The position numbers and the translations under genes were made by a program. DNA of 64,000 bases from positions 1 through 64,000 of the forward strand of contig NZ_PVWK01000057.1 of assembly GCF_003003795.1 (NCBI RefSeq), given 5' to 3'. The notes beneath the pieces were generated by a model. It saw only the letters and a program-made list of their open reading frames with translations, was not told where the DNA came from and did not search any database. The stretch is from Stenomitos frigidus ULC18 (GTDB lineage Bacteria > Cyanobacteriota > Cyanobacteriia > Leptolyngbyales > Leptolyngbyaceae). Shown here piece after piece: positions 41,788-49,569 of this stretch; within the stretch, counting starts at the first letter, position 1, and every line of letters begins with the position of its first letter.

Positions 41788-42196
41788 CAGGCACCTCCCT
41801 TTTCTCGGTTCTAAATTTGCAAATCCACTTCACATTGCCCGACTGATTCGGGGTACGCGTCCGTTGCTCCACTGCTACCACTTGCGATAACGGATCACCA
41901 CCCAACAATTGCTGGCACCGCCTTAACGCTTCTGCCTGCATCACAGCGCTGTCTCGGTTGAAGGGCACCGCTACCTCATCACTCCAGTCCTCAAGGCTCT
42001 CTGCGTCTTGCAGCATCTTACTGGCACCCGTAGCAGGCACATGCGGCGCTGGTGCGCGTGCTGGGGCAGCACCCCGACCAAACAACGGCGCAAGGTCAGA
42101 AGGCAACGGACCAAACTCACCCTCACGGATGCAAGCAGTTAGGCTCAAGAGTAGCGCGATCGCGCTCAAAGTCCGCACAGTGCTAGTCATCCGCAC
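41765..42196 (-). CDS. Prophage lipoprotein B with FGPLPSDLAPLFGRG motif
   Basis: 143 aa. Signal LSAIALLLSLTAC (lipobox LTAC) and mature start IREGEFGPLPSDLAPLFGRG, then Ala/Pro linker and a C-terminal domain with CQQLLGGDP and WICKF. The layout and motif match lipoprotein A at 20.3 kb, pointing to two diverged copies in one prophage. It overlaps the Bro-N gene by 14 bases, so it is expressed with the immunity-type cluster, which fits a superinfection-exclusion role (inference). Confidence 0.7.
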   Translation of the reverse strand: MRMTSTVRTLSAIALLLSLTACIREGEFGPLPSDLAPLFGRGAAPARAPAPHVPATGASKMLQDAESLEDWSDEVAVPFNRDSAVMQAEALRRCQQLLGGDPLSQVVAVEQRTRTPNQSGNVKWICKFRTEKREVPGAYDNQN

Positions 42197-42896
42197 CCCC
42201 CTCCAAAACGTGCAGCGATGCTCTAGGCAACAGTCGTTCCTCAGTCACCCAGCCCCAACGCCGCAACTGCCCAATACACCTTGCTACCGCTGCCACTTCC
42301 ATGTGCAGCCCTGGGTTGTCCATCTCCGGCTCCGGTTCCGCCAGGTAAGCCACGATCGCCGCCGCATCAAACGGCTCCTCACAGCCCTCCCTTTTCCGGT
42401 GCAGGATGGCAGCCCAAACGCTAATGTGTTCACCACCAAACGGTTCCCCCAGCTTCAGCGTCAGCCGCTCATACAGCTCCGCCAATGCCGCCTCATAGTC
42501 CGCTTGCTCCTCCGGCGACAGCCGCTCACCATTCGCCCACGGTGGATAACAGCCGTACTTGCGGATGGAGGGCAGCACTTCATGGAACACCCAACGCTGA
42601 AACGTTTTTGCCTCAGCTTTACGCGATTTGAAGATGAGACGGTAAAGACCTGCTTCGTTGACGATGATCGTCTTCCGACTTCTGCCGATGGTATCAGGAA
42701 TCCTGATGTTATCTTTTTCGTCGTCATCTAACCCTAAGTCACCAGTTATGGGGTTGCCGTTAACCGCCATCGAAACATTGGTTAACCCTAAGGCGCTACA
42801 AACATCCGCCGCAACCCACCAGGGGTTATCGATATCACCATTCCAGCGAACGTTGTATCGCTCAAACGCTCCAAATAAGGCGATCGCGCTCGTCAT
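42183..42896 (-). CDS. Bro-N domain antirepressor
   Basis: 237 aa. Residues 5-115 form a Bro-N domain: YNVRWNGDIDNPWWVAADVCSALGLTN, then RKTIIVNEAGLYRLIFKSRKAEAKTFQRWVFHEVLPSIRKYG. Such proteins act as phage antirepressors. The C-terminal part is acidic and helical. It starts inside the stop of the XRE gene (ATGA), so repressor and antirepressor are co-translated. Confidence 0.85.
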   Translation of the reverse strand: MTSAIALFGAFERYNVRWNGDIDNPWWVAADVCSALGLTNVSMAVNGNPITGDLGLDDDEKDNIRIPDTIGRSRKTIIVNEAGLYRLIFKSRKAEAKTFQRWVFHEVLPSIRKYGCYPPWANGERLSPEEQADYEAALAELYERLTLKLGEPFGGEHISVWAAILHRKREGCEEPFDAAAIVAYLAEPEPEMDNPGLHMEVAAVARCIGQLRRWGWVTEERLLPRASLHVLEGGADD

Positions 42897-43144
42897 GGCT
42901 CAACCTCCCGCAGGACAAACAAGTCTCCAACTTCGCACTCGAAGTAGTTGCATAGCCGCTCGATCGTGTTCACATCAACGCGAGTGAAATCGTTGTTGTA
43001 CAGGCGATTTAGCGTCGTCGTAGCAACGTCAATATCTTCCGCAAGCTTGCGCTGAGTCAGGCGCTTATCAGGCTTTCCTGCCTCAGACAGCTTAAGGTTT
43101 CGCTCGTCGATTAACGATGGGAGTCTGCATATCATTTTCCGCAT
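42893..43144 (-). CDS. XRE/Cro-type repressor (83 aa)
   Basis: HTH of the Cro/C1 (HTH_26) type: RLTQRKLAEDIDVATTTLNRLYNNDFTRVDVNTIERLCNYFECEVGDLF. No dimerisation or peptidase domain. It lies beside an array of five 14-bp sites (43153-43282) and most likely binds them to control itself and the divergent 83-aa gene. Confidence 0.85.
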   Translation of the reverse strand: MRKMICRLPSLIDERNLKLSEAGKPDKRLTQRKLAEDIDVATTTLNRLYNNDFTRVDVNTIERLCNYFECEVGDLFVLREVEP

Positions 43145-43152
43145 CTCCTAAT

Positions 43153-43282
43153 AGTACTTCCGCTATCATCCTTACACAATCTCAAGCGGAAGTAAATATT
43201 TAATTCCTATAAGCGAGGCTTTACATAGCGGAAACACTAACAAATGATAGCGGAAGTGTTGACGATTGATAGCGGAAGCGCT
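43153..43282. promoter_or_regulatory. Operator array ATAGCGGAAGYRCT, five copies
   Basis: Sites at 43225-43238, 43247-43260 and 43269-43282 (same strand, exactly 22 bases apart), a partial one at 43184-43197, and one inverted at 43153-43166. Located between the XRE repressor and the divergent gene at 43370. Confidence 0.85.
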
Positions 43283-43369
43283 AATATAGAGATATGGAAA
43301 GAGAGCGGTTCACGACTCCAATCAAGCCCCGCTCCCTCTCCAAGCAACCCTCATTACAAGGATTTCATC

Positions 43370-43621
43370 ATGTTAGCAACCCAAATCAACTTCGCTCAAA
43401 CCGCTCCCGACCATCGCGGCACCGGGCGCTGCAACATCCTCCACGCCTCCGCCGATCCCGCCCTCAACCTGGCCACCCTCCGCGCCCAGGCCATGACCGA
43501 CGACCAACGCTATCAAGCCGGCTTCGATCACGCCTTCAACAACCAGGGCGCACGCGGTAGCCTCAGCGGTTACGAAGCCTACTGGTTCGGTCGCGCCGCT
43601 GGTCGCGCCGCCCGGTTCTAG
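43370..43621 (+). CDS. Small protein (83 aa)
   Basis: Reads LATQINFAQTAPDHRGTGRC and ends YEAYWFGRAAGRAARF, close in style to the 58-aa protein at 36.9 kb. Start ATG 43370; the part of the frame upstream runs through the operator array. A hairpin CTAGGGAG…CTCCCTAG (43633-43655) follows the stop. Function unknown. Confidence 0.6.
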   Translation: MLATQINFAQTAPDHRGTGRCNILHASADPALNLATLRAQAMTDDQRYQAGFDHAFNNQGARGSLSGYEAYWFGRAAGRAARF

Positions 43622-43651
43622 GGCACACAAAGCTAGGGAGTTGCCCCCTCC

Positions 43652-44038
43652 CTAGCGCCGACAGACTCGCTCAATCATCGTCCCTTGAATCGTGCCTGGA
43701 ATCGCCGTAAACGCAGCTTTCGTCTTCAGTGCTCCATCACTCATTACCTGGCCAGAATCGTTGTAATTAACCTCTCTGGATACTCGCCAAGTTCTAGTGG
43801 TGCAATCAGCCGTATTGAGAGACTTGTAGCTTCTCACGCCATCCGGTTGAGCAACATTAAACACCACCTGATCCCAGTACCGCACAGTCTTTCCACGCTT
43901 TTGAACGGAGTGGATATCAAGATAAATCCGCGAAACTCGTCCGATCGCCACTTCTTCCCACTGCACCGCCCTCGCCACCCCTGGCAACAGCACCCCCAAC
44001 CCGATCGCCACCGTCACCAACAGCCCCTTAAACTTCAT
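43652..44038 (-). CDS. Secreted protein, surface-adhesin-E-like domain (128 aa)
   Basis: Signal peptide KFKGLLVTVAIGLGVLLPGV, cleavage near ARA. The mature part (WEEVAIGRVSRIYLDIHSVQ, TVRYWDQVVF, SLNTADCTTRTWRV, IERVC) follows the pattern of surface-adhesin protein E-like domains with two Cys. Expected in the periplasm or at the surface. A moron gene that alters the lysogen surface is likely; unproven. Confidence 0.65.
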   Translation of the reverse strand: MKFKGLLVTVAIGLGVLLPGVARAVQWEEVAIGRVSRIYLDIHSVQKRGKTVRYWDQVVFNVAQPDGVRSYKSLNTADCTTRTWRVSREVNYNDSGQVMSDGALKTKAAFTAIPGTIQGTMIERVCRR

Positions 44039-44129
44039 CCCGCACTACCGCTAACAACCCCCCTAGTCTTCCCCTTCCCCACCGTGTAACAACGCCATCA
44101 GCACACGCCAACCCAAACGAAAACCGCGC

Positions 44130-44141
44130 CACCCAACCAAG
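44130..44141 (+). promoter_or_regulatory. Leader motif CACCCAACCAAG before a ten-codon frame
   Basis: Exact match one base before ATG 44143. The motif here precedes only a mini-frame, then a GGGG…CCCC hairpin and the 145-aa gene. Confidence 0.6.
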
Positions 44142-44142
44142 A

Positions 44143-44175
44143 ATGAACGCGGTTTCACTGCCCCAACACATTTGA
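44143..44175 (+). other. Ten-codon reading frame, possible leader peptide
   Basis: ATG to TGA encoding MNAVSLPQHI, placed exactly where every other leader copy has a gene start. It may be a leader peptide regulating the gene at 44231, or the remains of a gene. Confidence 0.3.
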
Positions 44176-44230
44176 AGAACCGGGGCATTAACCCCATACT
44201 ACACGCCACTTTCACCCCAGGAACACCCAC

Positions 44231-44668
44231 ATGACCGCCACTATCACCACTAATTGGGCCAAGCTCGACTACGACCCCAAAGAAGCACCCAGCACCGTCA
44301 ACGGCGTCGAATATACCACGCAGGTTGATGTCAGCGGCGATAAACACCGTCTCTACTACAAGATCGGCGGACTCTGCGATTACCTCAAGCGCGGCGATAC
44401 CGTCATGGTGGAGCTGATCAAAGGCAAGTGGAAGCTAGGGAAAACCCAAACCCCCGAACTGCTCGCCATCTTGCAGCAACGCAAAGCCACCAGCACCCCG
44501 ACAGCTCCCACCGACGCACTGACGACGCAGCAGCCAGCACGCAGCAACGATAACGACATCATCGAAATGGGCACGATCGCGCAGAAGTTAGCGGCAATCT
44601 TGCCCAACTGGACGGAGCAGGCGATCGCGTCGTTAGCCTGCTCTGTCTTTATCCAGCGCGGGAAGTAG
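44231..44668 (+). CDS. Hypothetical protein with OB-like N-terminus (145 aa)
   Basis: Residues 1-75 (VEYTTQVDVSGDKHRLYYKI, GDTVMVELIKGKWKL) have the strand pattern of a small OB fold, which would suit single-stranded nucleic-acid binding. A Thr/Pro/Gln linker leads to a C-terminal helix (IAQKLAAILPNWTEQAIASL). Domain naming is tentative. Start preceded by CCCCAGGAACACCCAC, a variant of the leader region. Confidence 0.5.
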   Translation: MTATITTNWAKLDYDPKEAPSTVNGVEYTTQVDVSGDKHRLYYKIGGLCDYLKRGDTVMVELIKGKWKLGKTQTPELLAILQQRKATSTPTAPTDALTTQQPARSNDNDIIEMGTIAQKLAAILPNWTEQAIASLACSVFIQRGK

Positions 44669-44710
44669 GCTTACAATGCGCTTACGTGGGAGTTGCGCCC
44701 CACCCCAGAA

Positions 44711-44722
44711 CACCCAACCAAG
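44711..44722 (+). promoter_or_regulatory. Leader motif CACCCAACCAAG before the 96-aa coiled-coil gene
   Basis: Exact match eight bases before ATG 44731. Directly upstream are CCCCAGAACA (44703-44712, overlapping by two bases) and a hairpin GTGGG…CCCAC (44686-44703). Confidence 0.75.
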
Positions 44723-44730
44723 GTTAAGCA

Positions 44731-45021
44731 ATGGCTGAATGGACACAGGCAATGCTCGACACGCTAGCAGGCGTAGTGAGCGTACAAGCAGGCGAAATTA
44801 CCACCCTCAAAGGCATCTCAGACAACAATACCGCGACCATTCTCATGCTCGTTGAAGAACAACGGCTTGATCGACATGAATTAAGGAATGCGATCGAAGA
44901 ACAGCGGCTCGATCGCCGTGAATTTATCGCTCGTATGGACGCAATGCAGTCTGAGATTAGAGGCTTACAGACCGAGAACCGCCGCATTCTGGAACGATTG
45001 GAAGGACTCAGCCAGCCCTAG
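44731..45021 (+). CDS. Small coiled-coil protein (96 aa)
   Basis: Helical throughout with strong heptads from residue 38 (LMLVEEQRLDRHELRNAIEE). QRLDRxE occurs twice, so part arose by internal duplication, and the end reads LQTENRRILERLEGL. Fourth of the leader-linked small coiled-coil proteins. Followed by a terminator. Confidence 0.65.
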   Translation: MAEWTQAMLDTLAGVVSVQAGEITTLKGISDNNTATILMLVEEQRLDRHELRNAIEEQRLDRREFIARMDAMQSEIRGLQTENRRILERLEGLSQP

Positions 45022-45051
45022 ACTGACCACCGCGCACCCACGTTGTCGCAG

Positions 45052-45080
45052 CACCCCGCCGCCTGGTAGGGGTGTTTTTT
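45052..45080 (+). terminator. Rho-independent terminator
   Basis: CACCCC pairs with GGGGTG over an 11-base loop, followed by six T. Ends the rightward group 44231-45021. The next 150 bases up to the repressor end hold no convincing gene. Confidence 0.8.
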
Positions 45081-45227
45081 GTGTGCCGATCCGGGAAAGC
45101 GATCGTCAACCCCGCAGACGCGAACGACGAAACGCGGCGCATTGTTTTCGCGGCGATTTACGGTGGCGTGGGGGGCGATCCGCTCGTTTAATGGCTTACT
45201 AATGCCCAGAGTTGCCTCTAAAAAAAC

Positions 45228-45584
45228 TTAGTGGTCAGGGTCAATCCACGTAGCAATCGCGCGTGTTAGACGGGCAATTTCCCGCCGCGCCATACCCTTC
45301 ACACGTTGCTCTAACGGCGATTCCGTCAGCACACGCCCATAGAGATACGCTACAAACTCTTCCGGTAGTTCGCCTCTAATCTCTGCCAGCTTTTCTAAAT
45401 TCTCCAGATTGGGAATGTTCTTGCCGTTTTCCCAAGCCTGTACGGTCGATTGCGAAACACCAACCACCTTCGCAAAGACGCGCTGTGAGCGACCACCACG
45501 CGCGGCATAAACAGCCGTAGCAAGACGCTGCAAAACTCCCTCATCCAAAGCAAACCCATCCAAGCTGACCGACTGATCAATCAA
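45228..45584 (-). CDS. CI-like XRE repressor (118 aa)
   Basis: HTH SQRVFAKVVGVSQSTVQAWENGKNIPNLENLEKLAEI lies in the first half, with a helical C-terminus and no RecA-cleavable peptidase domain. Probably the main lysogeny repressor, given its divergent position to the replication operon. The listed start is a TTG at 45584; a second TTG 17 codons further in has GAGG upstream, so the true N-terminus is uncertain. No ATG exists in that part. Confidence 0.75.
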   Translation of the reverse strand: MIDQSVSLDGFALDEGVLQRLATAVYAARGGRSQRVFAKVVGVSQSTVQAWENGKNIPNLENLEKLAEIRGELPEEFVAYLYGRVLTESPLEQRVKGMARREIARLTRAIATWIDPDH

Positions 45585-45681
45585 TTAACGCAGCTTATGG
45601 CGATGGTTTCAAAGATTCACACAAAAATTTGATTGTTTAATCGATTGATTAAGTGTAATGTAGTGATCAATCAATCAATCA
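45574..45681. promoter_or_regulatory. Operators between repressor and replication operon
   Basis: TGATCAATCAATTAA at 45574-45588, the imperfect palindrome TTAATCGATTGATTAA at 45637-45652, and TGATCAATCAATCAATCA at 45664-45681. All are built on ATCAATCA/TGATTGAT. Three sites in the divergent control region resemble lambda-type operator sets for the repressor and/or the 52-aa RHH protein. Confidence 0.75.
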
Positions 45682-45690
45682 CGGAGAACG

Positions 45691-45849
45691 ATGGATAAAT
45701 CAGAGCGCGAAAACTTAACGACGCGCATTCATCCAGAGCTGAAGGAAAAAGCGCAAATTCAGGCAATTCGAGAACGTCGCGTGATGGCTGACCTCATTGA
45801 AGATGCCCTGGTTGCCTATCTCGCTAACGTCAAAACCAAAGTTTCTTAG
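45691..45849 (+). CDS. RHH protein in Cro-like position (52 aa)
   Basis: Reads MDKSERENLTTRIHPELKEK, then AQIQAIRERRVMADLIEDALVAYL, a compact strand-helix-helix RHH protein. GGAG lies before the ATG and the gene is divergent from the repressor. As first gene of the lytic/replication operon it takes the place of Cro. An inverted repeat GCCCCTC…GAGGGGC follows without a T run. Confidence 0.7.
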   Translation: MDKSERENLTTRIHPELKEKAQIQAIRERRVMADLIEDALVAYLANVKTKVS

Positions 45850-45922
45850 ACCCTGCCATACAAAAGCCCCTCCAAGGTCAGCAAACCGAAGAGGGGCGCT
45901 AGTCAGAATATCTATCTGCATC

Positions 45923-46126
45923 ATGACGAATACATCATGTGATCCGCTGTCTCCGGGCGAACAAGCACCGCTTGGCTCAACTCAAGCCGGTCATACCAAT
46001 ACAGGCTATGAGCTGACGTGGGAGCAAGCCCTTCAAGACTATAAAGACGGATTGATCACCCGTCGCGGTCTACGTCACTACCAGGCGCTGTTACAACCAC
46101 CCACGTCAGGCGAGGTGGCGGAATGA
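45923..46126 (+). CDS. Small hypothetical protein (67 aa)
   Basis: Starts TNTSCDPLSPGEQAPLGSTQ and ends with a helix (ELTWEQALQDYKDGLITRRGLRHYQALLQ). Its stop overlaps the start of the replication gene (ATGA). The C-terminal helical part resembles small accessory proteins next to phage replication initiators. Confidence 0.55.
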   Translation: MTNTSCDPLSPGEQAPLGSTQAGHTNTGYELTWEQALQDYKDGLITRRGLRHYQALLQPPTSGEVAE

Positions 46127-47118
46127 CACGTCACTACCGCCTCACCGCTGAAGAGTGGATCACCAACAATGACCGTTTCAGACCCGCAGAAATCAAAGTG
46201 CTCTACTACCTCCGAACACTCGATCCCTTTGGAAACGGGTGGCTTGACGTTGTTGTAACCGATATTGGCAAAGCCTTGAAGCTTGACAAAGGCACTGTCT
46301 CACGGGCATTAAGACGGCTTGCAGAAACAAAAGAAATTGACCTTGAAATTAAAACGGCGCGGGTAAGATTGATTTCTCTCTCACAAGAGTTGTCTGTAGA
46401 CAACGTGTTGTCTACAGACAACGTGGATGATCGTGAGACAACTTCGATGATCGTGAGACAACCAAATGGATCTGTAGACAACACATCATTTTCAGAACCC
46501 GCTCCAGAAGCCAGTTTCAAAGACCCCGAATGTACCAATAGATCTAATAAAGAATTTAAAAGAACAATTGGTACAAGTACGGTTGCTCCTTCGTCGCTTA
46601 ACAGTGATGGGCTTGGTACAAAATTAGACCTCTCAAACCCTTATGAGACAGAGGTTAAAGCGCTTTTAATGCTTGCTACGCAAGCAGGCATCAAAACAAA
46701 CGGCACTCACTCCAGAACAATTGCAGCGCTGCGGTTACAGCGATCTGCCGCCGAAACGCGGCTGGCTGTGGAAAAGTCTGTAAGCGCCGTCGCAGAGCAG
46801 ATTAAGCGGGGTAAATGCAACAATCCCAGCGCCATGTTCAACGCCAGCCTGCAACGAGAATTAAACGGGCAAGGCTTCACCGCAAACGAGGCGAAGCGAA
46901 ACACAAAGGGACGGACAGAAGAACCCAGCCTTAACAAAACGGCTCTAAGCATCAGCAAAGCCCTGGAACGGCATGATCGCGCCTGGGCACTGGGGCGGTT
47001 ACAGCAACTCTGGGATGACGGCTATCAAGACCTGATCGAAGAAATGTTGCACCTGTTCAAGCGTGAATGGGGCTTCAGCCTCACCAATGAGGGAATCTGT
47101 GATGCCTATGAAACGTGA
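46123..47118 (+). CDS. Phage replication initiator-like protein with winged helix (331 aa)
   Basis: Residues 5-80 form a winged helix (EEWITNNDRFRPAEIKVLYYLRTLDPFGNGWLDV, DIGKALKLDKGTVSRALRRLAE) as in lambda O-like or plasmid initiators. A Ser/Thr-rich linker follows. The direct DNA repeats at 46388-46480 (GTTGTCTGTAGACAAC-type palindromes) lie inside the gene, where lambda-type origins also sit. The C-terminus is helical (LGRLQQLWDDGYQDLIEEML). Replication role is inferred. Confidence 0.65.
   Translation: MTRHYRLTAEEWITNNDRFRPAEIKVLYYLRTLDPFGNGWLDVVVTDIGKALKLDKGTVSRALRRLAETKEIDLEIKTARVRLISLSQELSVDNVLSTDNVDDRETTSMIVRQPNGSVDNTSFSEPAPEASFKDPECTNRSNKEFKRTIGTSTVAPSSLNSDGLGTKLDLSNPYETEVKALLMLATQAGIKTNGTHSRTIAALRLQRSAAETRLAVEKSVSAVAEQIKRGKCNNPSAMFNASLQRELNGQGFTANEAKRNTKGRTEEPSLNKTALSISKALERHDRAWALGRLQQLWDDGYQDLIEEMLHLFKREWGFSLTNEGICDAYET
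46388..46480 (+). promoter_or_regulatory. Candidate prophage origin: clustered GTCTGTAGACAAC repeats
   Basis: GTTGTCTGTAGACAAC, GTTGTCTACAGACAAC, TGAGACAACTTCGATGATCG with TGAGACAACC, and a further TCTGTAGACAACA lie within about 95 bases in the initiator gene. These are near-palindromic iteron-like sites. As in lambda, the origin may be inside the initiator gene. Confidence 0.55.
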
Positions 47119-47467
47119 GCGCTACCCCGCCAACTGGGAAGCCATTGCCTTCAACATCAAAGACCGCGCCGCATGGATCTGCGAAGCCTGCTCGCGTATC
47201 TGCCTCAAACCAGGCGAGGACTGGCTAACGTTCATCCTCCGTAACGGCTGGACAGTAGGCGAAGCCATCGCAGCCGCCGAACACCCCCGGCGCTATATCC
47301 TCACAGCGGCTCATCCTCGCCACGACCCCGAAAACCCCGCCGCAGAGCTAAAAGCCTGGTGTATCAGTTGCCATGCTCGAAACGATATCAGCATCACTGC
47401 CCAACGACGCAAACAGCACATCGAGCGCGAACGGCACGGGCAACAGCAGATCGAGGGGTTGCCATGA
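47102..47467 (+). CDS. HNH-like zinc protein (121 aa)
   Basis: CEACSRIC near residue 25, LTAAHPRHDPENP near residue 68 and CISCHARND near residue 90 form the Cys-His-Cys layout of HNH nucleases. The catalytic His of the AAHPRHD segment is present. ATG 47102 has GAGG eight bases upstream and overlaps the initiator end by 17 bases. It could be an HNH endonuclease or a structural zinc protein. Confidence 0.65.
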   Translation: MPMKRERYPANWEAIAFNIKDRAAWICEACSRICLKPGEDWLTFILRNGWTVGEAIAAAEHPRRYILTAAHPRHDPENPAAELKAWCISCHARNDISITAQRRKQHIERERHGQQQIEGLP

Positions 47468-47886
47468 ACTCAATCAGCACAGTCCTTGCAGGTTGGCAGC
47501 AGTCATTTGTCCCAGCAGTCGAAGCCTATTGGATCGAAAACCCTGTACCCCTGAATCAAATCGCCCGTATAGCACCGTCAGGATGGATAACAACGACAGA
47601 CGGACAGCACCTTAACCCGCTCCACTACACTCCAGAACAACCACCACCTAAGCGCCGTTACTCCAAGAAGGGCGAAGCCAGCGGTTCCATCAAAGAACGG
47701 ATCGGCAACAAAAAGCGCAAACGTCCCAGTACTAGCTATTTCTACGAATGGTATGACGACGGACGCAAGCAGCAGCGGTATGTCCAAACCGCACTCATGA
47801 GCGAGGTTAGCCAGATGATTGACCAGCGCCGCCCCAGTGCGGAAATTATTCAGTTTTTGAACCAGCGATCCAAACGAAAACCATGA
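47464..47886 (+). CDS. Hypothetical protein (140 aa)
   Basis: Start inside the ATGA overlap with the HNH-like gene. The N-terminal half has WQQSFVPAVEAYWIENPVPL; the C-terminal half is basic (KRRYSKKGEASGSIKERIGN) then STSYFYEWYDDGRKQQRYV, a beta segment that recalls small DNA-binding domains. Family not recognised. Confidence 0.55.
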   Translation: MNSISTVLAGWQQSFVPAVEAYWIENPVPLNQIARIAPSGWITTTDGQHLNPLHYTPEQPPPKRRYSKKGEASGSIKERIGNKKRKRPSTSYFYEWYDDGRKQQRYVQTALMSEVSQMIDQRRPSAEIIQFLNQRSKRKP

Positions 47887-48101
47887 AAACCAGCCCCCAA
47901 CTTGTCACCATCAGCGAAGCATCACGGCTCTTAGGCAGCGGTTACAGCCGTCGCAGCATCCTACGACGCGTCGATAGCGGCGAATGGCGCGAGGGTTTTG
48001 AATGGATTGACGATCGCCGCGCTGGAGCTGCCAACCGACAGATTAAAATCAACCTCACCGCCGTCAACGAGTGGCGCGTGAAACCAGCGGCTAAGAGGTA
48101 G
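47883..48101 (+). CDS. Excisionase-like HTH protein (72 aa)
   Basis: VTISEASRLLGSGYSRRSILRRVDSGEW is a MerR/Xis-type winged HTH, and FEWIDDRRAGAANRQIKINL forms the wing. Size and location against the integrase, with an 11-base convergent overlap, indicate the recombination directionality factor. Confidence 0.65.
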   Translation: MKTSPQLVTISEASRLLGSGYSRRSILRRVDSGEWREGFEWIDDRRAGAANRQIKINLTAVNEWRVKPAAKR

Positions 48102-49221
48102 GCGGCAGCGGTCGATCGCTTCGCCACATCACCGCATCAAACAACTTCTGACGAGTCTCCTTCGTAATCCAACGATGGTACGTTTTCTCATGCACCGTCA
48201 CGCTATGCCCCATCTGAGCGGCAGCTTCAGAGTAGGGCAGTCCGCAGGCTAACGTCCGAATCGCCCAGGCATGGCGCAGATCCAGCGCGGTAAACGGGAT
48301 ATAGTCAGCCCGTCCAAACCATTGCGAGGCACGTTGGGTATAGTCAGCGTGTTCAGTCCCTGTTACCGCTGGCAGCACGGGCGATCGCAACCCGAACGCT
48401 TCGACCCATTCGGGGTAACACGACCAGACCATGCGCCGCCCAGTCTTACCTTCCTTCACCGCAATCATCCAGCCGCCAGCCTGTAACTCTTCTGTGTCCA
48501 GGTAAAACACTTCATGCGATCGCAGCCCAAACGTCGCCATCATGCCAAACGCCCAACGCCAGCCCGGATCGGCAATCTGCTGCCAGCACTGAGCAATCAG
48601 CGCATCACTGGGAATGTTGCGCGGATCGGGTGACTTATCAGAACTGTAACCGCCGCGCAGATGCTTAAAATCAGCGTTCAGACCTGCAAACACCGCTAAC
48701 CGACCAAAAGCCAACGCGCAGCGCCGCTGTGTCCGTGAGTTGGGCTTGACCTTGAGAAGCACATCCTTGAGCAGCTCGACGGTTAACGGTGCGTCCTGTG
48801 GCAGCTTCAAGAACGCATTGCAATAGTCCTTCTGCCAGGTGATCGGCTCAACGGTGCCCTGATACTCTCTGCTAAACCGTTGCACCCAGGCGGCGACCGT
48901 TGCCACTGACGAGCGATCGCACTCGATCCAATCAGCCCATACAAACTGTTGCAAATTGAGCTGTGCGCCCATTAACCGCGCCTGCTTCTCCGCGTGCTGC
49001 ACCCCGGCAGGGTTAGCCTTCACGCCCAGCGCTAGCTTCTGTCGATAGGGTTGCGTTCGTGCCGCCCCCGGCTTGGGCGGGAATGTGCCACGCAGCCACA
49101 ACGTACCACCGCGCCGTTCAATACTCACAGGTAGCTTAGAAGCCTTCAAGCGCCCGTTTGATTGAGCGATCCGACCATCAATATCAAGACCGTTCTGAGG
49201 CACTGTAACCAGATCTGTCAT
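48091..49221 (-). CDS. int: Tyrosine-recombinase integrase
   Basis: 376 aa. Catalytic regions: FGLRSHEVFYLD (Arg I), LDLRHAWAIRT (Arg II and neighbouring His), MGHSVTVHEKTYHRW (His/Trp box and nucleophile Tyr). N-terminal arm- and core-binding domains precede. It would integrate at the tRNA-Phe 3' end, 96 bases from its start codon. The relic at 16.2-16.65 kb is related to its C-terminal half. Confidence 0.9.
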   Translation of the reverse strand: MTDLVTVPQNGLDIDGRIAQSNGRLKASKLPVSIERRGGTLWLRGTFPPKPGAARTQPYRQKLALGVKANPAGVQHAEKQARLMGAQLNLQQFVWADWIECDRSSVATVAAWVQRFSREYQGTVEPITWQKDYCNAFLKLPQDAPLTVELLKDVLLKVKPNSRTQRRCALAFGRLAVFAGLNADFKHLRGGYSSDKSPDPRNIPSDALIAQCWQQIADPGWRWAFGMMATFGLRSHEVFYLDTEELQAGGWMIAVKEGKTGRRMVWSCYPEWVEAFGLRSPVLPAVTGTEHADYTQRASQWFGRADYIPFTALDLRHAWAIRTLACGLPYSEAAAQMGHSVTVHEKTYHRWITKETRQKLFDAVMWRSDRPLPPTS

Positions 49222-49316
49222 CGTTTTACATGGCTGATTCTGGCATAAATTGACCTAACTAGACACAAGCTGACATAACCAGGATGTACCCCAGAACAGC
49301 TTTAAGACGGTTAAAA

Positions 49317-49394
<78 letters not shown>

Positions 49395-49569
49395 GCAGAT
49401 TTAGCGCTTAATCAACTTAGCAAACGTCTGTAGCTAAATGCAAGTAAATTTGGAAATCAGCCTTAATCGCGATCGCGCCAAGCTTGCTTCTCAAGCGGGA
49501 AGTGGGATTCGTGCGGCAGAATGAGACTATGCAGTGTGTTCTACTGCTCATTCCTTCATTTTCTAACGC

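Noticed and set aside
43294-43560. 88-aa Arg/Pro-rich frame overlapping the 83-aa gene
   Set aside because: Out-of-frame shadow of the 83-aa gene, which has the better start and composition.
45081-45191. 36-codon GTG frame after the terminator at 45.08 kb
   Set aside because: Starts directly in the terminator tail, lacks a ribosome site and has no similarity pattern.
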